Source of the DNA: DATFQI01 sp035264365
GTDB taxonomy: Bacteria; Actinomycetota; Thermoleophilia; Solirubrobacterales; Solirubrobacteraceae
Assembly: GCA_035264365.1 (NCBI GenBank)
Contig: DATFQI010000336.1
Coordinates: 1 to 5,764 of the forward strand
Reading direction: 5' to 3'
Length of the DNA: 5,764 nucleotides
The notes below the pieces were generated by a model, which was not told where the DNA came from, ran no database searches, and saw nothing but the letters and a program-made list of their open reading frames with translations. Within the stretch, counting starts at the first letter, position 1. Every line of letters begins with the position of its first letter. Both the position numbers and the translations under genes were made by a program. Below are positions 1-5,624 of the stretch, one piece after another.

Positions 1-1146
1 GCGCGCGGCCGGCCTGGCGGCGGTGAGCAGCGCCGCCAGCACGAGCAGCGCCACGAGCGCGTCGTTGGCGCCCGAGTTGGCGACCATCAGCGTGAACGGG
101 AACGTCATCCACAGGTAGGGCAGCAGCAGCCCGCCGGCGCCATCGCCCAGCCGCCGGCCGAGCCGCCACAGCAGCAGCGCGCAGCCGAGGTCGAACGCGA
201 TCGCGGCGGCATGCGCGGCCGGCAGGTCGCCCCAGGTCCCGCTCGTCCACGGGAACAGCAGCTCGAACGGCACGTAGGCGGCGTAGGCCGCGGGCCCGTA
301 GGTGTCGCCGCGCGGGTTGTCGGGCGGGAAGGCGCCGTAGAGCTCGTGCCCGCCGGCGAGCCGGTCCGCGCCGATCACGCTCGCGTAGCCGACGTCGATC
401 ACGTTGCCGTCGGCGAGGTTGAGCGCGACGCGGAACGCCGCCAGGAACGCGATGGCGAGCAGCAGGAACGCCCGGCCGGTCAGCAACCGCGGCGCCGGCG
501 CGGGCGGACGCTGCGCGACGATCACCATGCGCACGAGCAGGTAGGCCAGCAGCGGATACGCGCTCGGCACCGACACGTCGAGGTTCGCTGCGCCGAAGAA
601 CGCATAGGAGACCGAGAAGGCGAGCAGCACCGCCAGGTCGAGGTGCAGCAGCCGCAGCGGCGGGCGGGCGAACGGCAGCGCGAACAGGACGCACAGCCCG
701 ATCCAGACCCACGGAGCGTTGACCGCGCGGCCGAACTGGCCCGGATAGCCGCGCGCCATCGGCCACTCGACCTGCACGCCGGTCCACGCCTCCAGCACCC
801 GCCGGTCGCGGTCGCGGATCAGCACCTGCGCGATCTCCTCCCGTCGCTGCTGCGTGCGCGTCGGCGGCAGGAACCACGAGACCTGCCAGCGCCCGCCCTG
901 CGCCAGGTACGCGCGGGCGTAGGCGCGCGGGCTCTCCTCCAGCGCCTCGCGCACGTTCGTGCGTGCCGCCGCGATCCGCAGCGCCTCGCGGGCCGTCATC
1001 GAGCGGCCGCGCGGCGGCCGGTCATAGGATTCCGGCTCGACCAGCGCGCCCTGCGGGCGCACGGTGGTGCCTCCGGTCTGCGCATTCGCCGGCGGCGCCG
1101 CGGCCGCCGCGGCCAGGACCGCGAGCAGCACGACCGCGGGGCGCAC
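1..1146 (-). CDS. Membrane protein with exported PepSY-like domain and GT-C/GT87-like glycosyltransferase region (C-terminus beyond window)
   Basis: Reading the minus strand from a GTG at 1146 gives 382 codons without a stop up to base 1, so the 3' end is missing. Residues 1-22 form a signal peptide or first membrane helix: a short Arg start, an Ala/Leu/Val core, and an ANA-QT cleavage-like site. Residues about 24-140 are hydrophilic. An AREALRIA helix, a GGRWQVSWF strand and an EIAQVLIRDRDRRVLEAWTG segment resemble a PepSY-like fold. At least seven hydrophobic segments follow (about 145-160, 167-185, 195-211, 225-242, 310-327, 338-356 and 361-377). The polar loop at 243-285 contains NVIDVGYA, GGHELYGAF and DTYGPAAY, which resembles the first external loop of GT87/DUF2029 GT-C enzymes. 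Those enzymes transfer sugars from polyprenyl phosphate on the outer face of the membrane. The GTG shares one base with the TAG stop of the upstream phosphodiesterase gene and has no clear ribosome binding site, so coupling is likely. The membrane protein call is firm, GT87 is moderate, and PepSY is tentative. Confidence 0.72.
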   Translation of the reverse strand, partial: MRPAVVLLAVLAAAAAAPPANAQTGGTTVRPQGALVEPESYDRPPRGRSMTAREALRIAAARTNVREALEESPRAYARAYLAQGGRWQVSWFLPPTRTQQRREEIAQVLIRDRDRRVLEAWTGVQVEWPMARGYPGQFGRAVNAPWVWIGLCVLFALPFARPPLRLLHLDLAVLLAFSVSYAFFGAANLDVSVPSAYPLLAYLLVRMVIVAQRPPAPAPRLLTGRAFLLLAIAFLAAFRVALNLADGNVIDVGYASVIGADRLAGGHELYGAFPPDNPRGDTYGPAAYAAYVPFELLFPWTSGTWGDLPAAHAAAIAFDLGCALLLWRLGRRLGDGAGGLLLPYLWMTFPFTLMVANSGANDALVALLVLAALLTAARPAAR

Positions 1147-2624
1147 TAGCCCGTGACGCCGAAGTGCTCGTCGATCATCGGCACGACGTCGCGCAGCGAC
1201 CACTGCTCGCGCGCGTCGGCCGAGGGGCCCGTGCCGCACCAGATCAGCGAGCCGAGCGAGTCGTTGGCGTGCAGGGCGCCGTGCGAGCCGCCGCCGACGT
1301 GGTGCGCGCCGCCCCAGTCGAGGAACTCGTAGCCCGGCGAGGCGGAGGCCAGCAGCTCGCCGGAGGTCTGGCAGCGCAGCGCCGACCAGGCGCGGCCGAG
1401 CGCGTCCGGGTAGACGGCGGAGTCGATCCGCCCCTCGCGCGCCGACAGCGCCAGCAGGTCGAGGTCGCCCTCGACGCTCCAGCGCTCCCCGCGCAGGTCC
1501 TCGAGGTCGCCGCGGGGCGCGAAGCGCAGCTCCTTCGTGTCGTCGCCGCGGCGGCCGCGGATCACGGCCTCGCCGTCCGGGTGGTCGGTCATCCGCATCA
1601 CGAGGTCGACGCCGTCGAGCGCGAGCAGCGTGCGCTCGGCGCGCGGGATGAGCTCGGCGCTGCGATCGGGGTCGAGCACGTAGACCTGCGCCGAGCGCGA
1701 CGCCGGGCAGACCGCGATCTCGCTCTCGACCGCCCGCGCCCGCACCTTCGAGGCCGGCTGCACGGCGAACCCGTCGAACGCGCGGAAGAGGTCGATCTCG
1801 CGCTCGACCTGCGACTGCGAGTGGTCCGAGCAGACGATCACGGCATGGTCCTCGAGGAACTCGTCGGGCCCCCCGGCGGCGTGCATCAGGCGCTCGATCT
1901 GCTTGTCGGCCTGCGCCAGCGAGGCGACCTGCGCGTACGGCCCGTTCTTGTGCGAGTGCGTGTCGTTGTCGGGCAGCGAGAGCAGCAGGAAGTCGAACAG
2001 GTCGTGCTCGATCAGGTACTGGCCGACGCAGCCCGCGTGCTGGTCGCGCACGCCGGGGAGGCCGAGCTGCGAGCGGCAGCCCGTGCGCCGCGAGGCGAAC
2101 AGGTCGGCGTAGAAGAACTCCTTCGGGCCGTAGATCGCGTGGCGGAAGACCGCCGTGGCCAGGCGCGTCAGCGCCGTCTCGTTGGCGACCTCGTGGCGGT
2201 GGCGGCCGCGGTACATCAGGTACGTCGTGCCGGCGGTGCGCACGCCGTGGTCGTCGAGGCGCTCGAACACGGTCGGCGTCTCCGACGACAGGTGCTCGAG
2301 GTTCATGTTGTAGATCGTGTCGGTGAGCGACTGCTTGAAGCCGAACGCCTGCGAGGCCTTGAAGCTCGTGCCGTACTCGACGTAGCGGGACTCGCCGCGG
2401 TGGTACCAGTTCATCGACGGGATCTGGTGGCGGTCCGGCGTGGTGCCGGTCGCGATCGAGGCGGCGCACACCGGCGTGACGGACGGGAACGCCGCCACGC
2501 AGTCGTCGACGTGCTCGCCGCGTTCGATCAGCAGCTCCAGCGCGGGCGCCTTGCCGCTCGCCACCGCCCGCTCGAGCATCGCGGGCTTCATGGCGTCGAC
2601 GACGGCGAGGACGAGCTTCTTCAC
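1146..2624 (-). CDS. Alkaline-phosphatase superfamily phosphodiesterase / nucleotide pyrophosphatase-like protein
   Basis: This 492-residue protein belongs to the type I phosphodiesterase/nucleotide pyrophosphatase family (PF01663-like), a group of two-metal phosphoryl hydrolases. The expected active-site elements are present in order. D10 lies at the end of the first strand (LVLAVVDAMKP). The probable nucleophile T50 is in AFPSVTPVCAASIATG. D221 and H225 are in PDNDTHSHKNGP, D267 and H268 in VIVCSDHSQSQ, and H448 in GGSHGALHAND. No signal peptide or membrane helix is visible, so it should be cytosolic; many relatives are exported or membrane-anchored. The frame stays open upstream to 3053, but family homology starts at VKKLVLAVVD, and the GTG there overlaps the preceding stop as GTGA, so I chose 2624. 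There is no good Shine-Dalgarno near it, which fits translational reinitiation. Its stop overlaps the next GTG by one base. The substrate cannot be read from the sequence; nucleotide, phospholipid headgroup or sugar-phosphate esters are all possible. Confidence 0.87.
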   Translation of the reverse strand: MKKLVLAVVDAMKPAMLERAVASGKAPALELLIERGEHVDDCVAAFPSVTPVCAASIATGTTPDRHQIPSMNWYHRGESRYVEYGTSFKASQAFGFKQSLTDTIYNMNLEHLSSETPTVFERLDDHGVRTAGTTYLMYRGRHRHEVANETALTRLATAVFRHAIYGPKEFFYADLFASRRTGCRSQLGLPGVRDQHAGCVGQYLIEHDLFDFLLLSLPDNDTHSHKNGPYAQVASLAQADKQIERLMHAAGGPDEFLEDHAVIVCSDHSQSQVEREIDLFRAFDGFAVQPASKVRARAVESEIAVCPASRSAQVYVLDPDRSAELIPRAERTLLALDGVDLVMRMTDHPDGEAVIRGRRGDDTKELRFAPRGDLEDLRGERWSVEGDLDLLALSAREGRIDSAVYPDALGRAWSALRCQTSGELLASASPGYEFLDWGGAHHVGGGSHGALHANDSLGSLIWCGTGPSADAREQWSLRDVVPMIDEHFGVTG

Positions 2625-3202
2625 CGCAGGATGCGCAGGCCGGCGTACTTCTCGCCCTCGCGGCGGCGGCCGCCGAGCAGCAGCCACCCGAGCCCGGCGA
2701 TGACGAGGATGGCGAGCGGCGGGAAGAGGATCGAGAGACCGGCCGCGGCCAGCGCTGCGCCTTCGGCGTACACGGGCAGCGCGCTCGCGGCCTCTGGGTC
2801 GAGCCGGCGGCGCACGCGCATGAACAGGTTGCGCGCGGCCACGAACCCGAGCACCGCCGCTCCCGCTCCGAGCACGACGCCCGGGATGATCGAGTGGCCC
2901 TCGTCGGCGAGCGATCCCGATGCCTCGAGCACGCCGAGGACGACGCACGCGACGGCCAGCGAGAAGACGAGCGGGCGGCGCTCGTCGATGCCGGTGCGCT
3001 CGGCGAGCACGAGTGCTGCCGCTCCCAGCGCGACGGCCAGCAGGAACGGCCACGACTCGAGGAAGGCGAAGTCGGTGCCGTCGAAGTCCAAGCCGATGTC
3101 GCGGCTGGCGAGGGCGCCCGCGAACAGCACGGGCAGCATCGGCCGCACGCCCACCGCCGCGGCGATTCCGATTCCCTGGAGCAGAGCGAGGACGAGATCC
3201 AT
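2621..3202 (-). CDS. Small integral membrane protein, DUF4126-like
   Basis: This 193-residue protein has about five hydrophobic segments: roughly 3-32, 52-68, 77-95, 104-122 and 146-177, the last possibly a hairpin of two. The opening (ALLQGIGIAAAVGVRPMLP), the acidic loop before FLESWPFLL, and the PPLAILVIAGLGWLLL segment near the end match my recollection of the DUF4126 family, whose function is unknown. The C-terminus is a basic cytoplasmic tail (GGRRREGEKYAGLRILR). I chose ATG 3202 because a GAGG lies 8 nt upstream (3214-3211 on the minus strand) and hydrophobic sequence begins at once. An upstream in-frame ATG at 3265 would run into the divergent aminotransferase gene and adds only unconserved-looking residues. 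It is the first gene of the minus-strand operon, and its TGA overlaps the phosphodiesterase GTG by 4 bp. Membrane topology is well supported; the family assignment is moderate and no function is inferred. Confidence 0.75.
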   Translation of the reverse strand: MDLVLALLQGIGIAAAVGVRPMLPVLFAGALASRDIGLDFDGTDFAFLESWPFLLAVALGAAALVLAERTGIDERRPLVFSLAVACVVLGVLEASGSLADEGHSIIPGVVLGAGAAVLGFVAARNLFMRVRRRLDPEAASALPVYAEGAALAAAGLSILFPPLAILVIAGLGWLLLGGRRREGEKYAGLRILR

Positions 3203-3210
3203 GAGCGTCG

Positions 3211-3214
3211 CCTC
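3211..3214 (-). promoter_or_regulatory. Ribosome binding site of the DUF4126-like gene
   Basis: On the minus strand this reads GAGG, followed by 8 nt to ATG 3202. The spacing is near optimal and is the main reason for preferring this start over the in-frame ATG at 3265. Confidence 0.6.
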
Positions 3215-3235
3215 GGAGCAGCCGCTACGGTCCCC

Positions 3236-3239
3236 GAGG
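3236..3239 (+). promoter_or_regulatory. Candidate ribosome binding site of the aminotransferase gene
   Basis: GAGG lies 4 nt before ATG 3244. The spacing is shorter than usual, so this supports the start only weakly. The alternative ATG at 3298 has no recognisable Shine-Dalgarno of its own. Confidence 0.35.
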
Positions 3240-3243
3240 CCGC

Positions 3244-4668
3244 ATGACGATAGACGAGACGCCAAGGGGCCCGGCGCCCGGCGGCGAAACCACGAGCATG
3301 CCCCCTTCGCGCTCCGGCGCGCGCGACATCGAGCGCTACGCCGGCCTGTTCGCCCGCCGTACGCAGGTCATGAAGTCCTCGGCGATGCGCGACCTGATGG
3401 CGGTCACGGCGCGGCCCGAGGTGATCTCGCTCGCCGGCGGCCTGCCGGACACGAGCACGTTCCCGGCCGAGGACTTCAGCGCCCTGATGGCGCGGGTCGG
3501 CGCCGACGACGCGGCGCGCGCGCTCCAGTACGGGCCGACCGAGGGCCTCGACGAGGTCAAGGGCCCGATCATGGAGGTGATGGCGGCCGAGGGCATGGAG
3601 GTCGAGCCCGACGACCTGCTCGTCACGACCGGCGGCCAGCAGGTGATCGACCTCGTCTGCAAGACGCTGATCGACCCGGGCGACGTGGTGATCGCCGAGG
3701 CGCCGACCTACCCGGGCGCCGCGCCCGTGTTCGTCTCCTACCAGGCCGACGTCCTGCAGATCGAGATGGACGAGGACGGCATGCGCATCGACGTCCTCGA
3801 GCAGGAGCTCGAGCGGCTCGATCGCGAGGGCCGGGCGCCGAAGTTCATCTACACCGTGCCCTCGTTCCAGAACCCGGCCGGCGTGACGCTCTCGCTCGAG
3901 CGCCGGCGGCGGCTGGTCGACATCGCGCACCGCCGCGAGCTGCTGGTGCTCGAGGACAACCCGTACGGGATGCTGCGCTACGAGGGCGAGCCGCTGCCGA
4001 CGCTCTACACGCTCGACGGAGCCGAGTTCGTGATCTACCTCGGCACGTTCTCGAAGATCCTCTCGCCCGGCCTGCGGCTCGGCTGGTGTGCCGCGCCGCG
4101 CCCCGTGCTCGACAAGCTCAACCTCGGCAAGGGCGCGGCCGACCTGTGCTCGTCGCCGCTGTCGCAGCTGTTCGTGCGCCGGTACTTCGACGAGCGCGAC
4201 TGGCTCGCCTACGTCGGCAAGCTCACCGGCGTCTACCGGCGCCGGCGCGACATCATGCTCGAGGCGCTGGCCGAGCACTTCCCGCGCGAGGCCACCTGGA
4301 CGCGGCCGCAGGGCGGCCTGTTCATCTGGGCCAAGCTGCCCGACTTCATCGACACCACCGACCTGCTGGCGCGCGCGCTGCGCGACCACGTCGCGTTCGT
4401 CCCGGGCCGCGCGGCCTACCTCGACGGGCGCGGCGGCACCGAGATGCGGCTCAACTTCTCCGGTGTCAGCGACGACGCGATCCGCGAGGGCGTGCGGCGG
4501 ATCGGCGAGGTCATCCGCGAGCAGCTCGCGCTCTACGGTCGCCTCACCGGCGCCGAGCCCGCGCCCTCGCGCGCCTCGGAGCCCGCGCGCGAGGCGCCCG
4601 CGTCGCACGCGCCCGCCGCGGAGGCGCCGGACTCCCAGGTGTTGCCGCTGCGCCGCAAGGCCGGATGA
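3244..4668 (+). CDS. PLP-dependent aminotransferase, class I/II (fold type I, LysN/ARO8-like, no HTH domain)
   Basis: This 474-residue pyridoxal-phosphate aminotransferase is of the COG1167 type without the MocR DNA-binding domain. The N-terminal substrate segment ISLAGGLPDTSTFP (61-74) and ALQYGPTEG (Y96) are typical. TTGGQQ (128-133) forms the cofactor phosphate loop. N210 in SFQNPAG and D238/Y241 in EDNPYG contact the cofactor ring. K271 in GTFSKILSPGLRLGW is the Schiff-base lysine, with phosphate-binding R278. R402 in EMRLNFSG should hold the substrate alpha-carboxylate. Relatives act on 2-aminoadipate, aromatic or branched-chain amino acids; the exact substrate cannot be told here. Residues 1-25 look unconserved, so translation might instead begin at ATG 3298. 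Residues about 436-474 are a low-complexity Ala/Pro/Ser/Glu tail beyond the normal family end. The TGA overlaps the ddl ATG as ATGA, which suggests co-translation with a peptidoglycan gene. The family call is firm. Confidence 0.93.
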   Translation: MTIDETPRGPAPGGETTSMPPSRSGARDIERYAGLFARRTQVMKSSAMRDLMAVTARPEVISLAGGLPDTSTFPAEDFSALMARVGADDAARALQYGPTEGLDEVKGPIMEVMAAEGMEVEPDDLLVTTGGQQVIDLVCKTLIDPGDVVIAEAPTYPGAAPVFVSYQADVLQIEMDEDGMRIDVLEQELERLDREGRAPKFIYTVPSFQNPAGVTLSLERRRRLVDIAHRRELLVLEDNPYGMLRYEGEPLPTLYTLDGAEFVIYLGTFSKILSPGLRLGWCAAPRPVLDKLNLGKGAADLCSSPLSQLFVRRYFDERDWLAYVGKLTGVYRRRRDIMLEALAEHFPREATWTRPQGGLFIWAKLPDFIDTTDLLARALRDHVAFVPGRAAYLDGRGGTEMRLNFSGVSDDAIREGVRRIGEVIREQLALYGRLTGAEPAPSRASEPAREAPASHAPAAEAPDSQVLPLRRKAG

Positions 4669-5615
4669 AGGTCGCGGTCCTCAAGGGCGGCGACTCGCTC
4701 GAGCGGCAGGTGTCGCTGCGCTCCGGCGCGCGCGTCGAGGACGCGCTCGACCGGCTCGGGCACGAGGTCGTGGCGGTCGACGTCGGCCCGGACCTCGTCG
4801 ACCGCCTCGGCGCCGAGCGCCCGGACGTGGCCTTCGTGGCGCTGCACGGACGCGGCGGCGAGGACGGGACGGTCCAGGAGCTGCTCGAGCTGCTCGGAAT
4901 CCCGTACACGGCCTCGGGCCCCTCCGCGTGCATGCGCTGCATGGACAAGGTCGTCGCCAAGCACGCGCTGCGCGACGCCGGCGTGCCGACGCCGGACTTC
5001 TACGCGTTCAGCCAGGCGGCGTTCGAGGAGCTCGGCGCCGCGCGCGCTCTGCCGGCGATCGAGGAGCGGCTGGACTTCCCGATCGTGGTCAAGCCGGCCG
5101 GCCAGGGCTCGGCGCTCGGGATCAAGTTCGCCGCCACGGCCGATGACGTGCCGGGCGCGATCGTGGCCGCCTTCTCCTACGACACCAAGGTCCTGCTCGA
5201 GCGCCACGTCGCGGGGCGTGACCTCGCGGTCTCGGTGCTCGAGGGCCCGGATGGGCCGGAGGCGCTGCCGATCGTCGAAGCCGTCCCCCAGGACGAGAGC
5301 TTCTACGACTTCGAGTCCCGCTACGAGATCGGCCGCACCCGCTTCATCTGCCCGGCCGATCTGCCGGACGCGGTGGCGGAGCGGGCACGCGAGCTGGCGC
5401 TGGAGAGCTACCGCGTGCTCGGCTGCTACGGGTTCGCGCGCGTCGATCTGATGCTCGACTCGGCGAGCGGCGAGCTGACCGTGCTCGAGGCGAACGTCAT
5501 CCCCGGGCTGACCGACACGTCGCTGCTGCCGCTGGCCGCCGAGGCGGCCGGGATCGGCTTCGACGCGCTGATCGCGCGCGTGCTCGAGCTCGCCTTGGCG
5601 CGGGCGCCGGCGTAA
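4665..5615 (+). CDS. ddl: D-alanine--D-alanine ligase
   Basis: This 316-residue cytosolic ATP-grasp enzyme joins two D-alanines for peptidoglycan precursor synthesis; E. coli DdlB is of similar length. The N-terminal domain has VLKGGDSLERQVSLRSG, with E13 matching the catalytic Glu of DdlB, and FVALHGRGGEDGTVQ (H61, E66, D67). MDK (K95) and VVKPAGQGSALGI (K143, S149) bind ATP. YDFESRY holds Y220, which matches the Tyr that completes the Glu-Ser-Tyr triad and favours D-Ala over D-lactate. R259 and D261 in ARVDLML, E275 and N277 in LEANVIPGLT, and S286-L287 complete the metal and substrate sites. Several usually fixed residues differ conservatively: GSA for GSS, Arg219 for Lys, Asp186 for Glu, and NVIPGLT for NTSPGMT-like. 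The ATG overlaps the aminotransferase stop (ATGA). A weak AAGG lies 4 nt upstream, and the open frame before ATG 4665 shows no homology. Confidence 0.95.
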   Translation: MKVAVLKGGDSLERQVSLRSGARVEDALDRLGHEVVAVDVGPDLVDRLGAERPDVAFVALHGRGGEDGTVQELLELLGIPYTASGPSACMRCMDKVVAKHALRDAGVPTPDFYAFSQAAFEELGAARALPAIEERLDFPIVVKPAGQGSALGIKFAATADDVPGAIVAAFSYDTKVLLERHVAGRDLAVSVLEGPDGPEALPIVEAVPQDESFYDFESRYEIGRTRFICPADLPDAVAERARELALESYRVLGCYGFARVDLMLDSASGELTVLEANVIPGLTDTSLLPLAAEAAGIGFDALIARVLELALARAPA

Positions 5616-5623
5616 GCCGCGCC
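5603..5623 (+). terminator. GC-rich hairpin with GUAA tetraloop at the convergent ddl end
   Basis: GGCG-C-CGGC (5603-5611) can pair with GCCGCGCC (5616-5623) to form eight G-C pairs with one bulged C (5607). It closes a GUAA loop (5612-5615), which is a GNRA-type tetraloop and contains the ddl UAA stop. No U-run follows on either strand, so it is not a classical intrinsic terminator. It could still serve both converging transcripts or protect the mRNA end. Chance pairing in GC-rich DNA is a real alternative. Confidence 0.35.
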
Positions 5624-5624
5624 G

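Larger units (their letters stand above)
3210..3240. repeat. Perfect 7-bp inverted repeat in the divergent intergenic gap
   Basis: GCCTCGG at 3210-3216 is exactly complementary to CCGAGGC at 3234-3240, with a 17-bp spacer. Each arm contains the GAGG-type ribosome binding site of the gene it faces. The symmetry may therefore come simply from two back-to-back Shine-Dalgarno sites, or it may mark an operator or a hairpin. A second small dyad (CCG-CTA-CGG, 3222-3230) sits inside the spacer, but its centre is one base off. Confidence 0.5.
3203..3243. promoter_or_regulatory. Divergent intergenic region between the two operons
   Basis: Only 41 bp separate the ATG of the minus-strand membrane gene (3202) from the ATG chosen for the plus-strand aminotransferase (3244). 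Both operons should be transcribed outward from here or from promoters inside the opposite gene. A TAnnnT-type hexamer (TACGGT, 3226-3231) could act as a -10 element on the plus strand, but no convincing -35 lies 16-18 bp upstream. If it were used, the transcript would begin only a few bases before ATG 3244. No clear -10 is visible for the minus strand. Assigning this gap as regulatory rests mainly on the divergent gene arrangement. Confidence 0.35.

Noticed and set aside
211..1149. Plus-strand 312-codon open frame opposite the left membrane gene.
   Set aside because: It is an Arg/Gln/Glu-rich low-complexity translation with no recognisable domain, and it is antisense to a well-formed gene with a signal peptide and membrane helices.
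2625..3053. N-terminal extension of the phosphodiesterase frame up to an ATG at 3053.
   Set aside because: The extra 143 residues are Arg/Ala/Gly-rich, overlap the membrane protein gene in another frame and show no homology. The family fold starts at the GTG at 2624.
3203..3265. Longer start (ATG 3265) for the DUF4126-like gene.
   Set aside because: It would overlap the divergent aminotransferase start, adds non-hydrophobic residues, and ignores the well-spaced GAGG before ATG 3202.
4533..5207. Minus-strand frames opposite the aminotransferase tail and ddl (also 4544-4960), and plus-strand Arg-rich frames at 4088-5146 and 5143-5451.
   Set aside because: All are out-of-frame or antisense shadows of the aminotransferase and ddl genes, with biased Arg/Ala/Ser composition and no motifs.
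5308..5324. Possibility that the ligase is a Van-type D-Ala-D-Lac or D-Ala-D-Ser enzyme.
   Set aside because: Tyr220 of the FYDFESRY motif is retained, as in D-Ala-D-Ala ligases. No vanH, vanX or two-component genes are adjacent.
963..5615. Plus-strand frame open for about 4.6 kb, which would read as a 1550-residue protein.
   Set aside because: Only its last 316 codons (ddl) show protein-like sequence. The rest is Arg/Ala/Gly/Pro-rich and lies antisense to the phosphodiesterase and membrane genes or out of frame within the aminotransferase gene. Long open shadow frames are expected in very GC-rich DNA.
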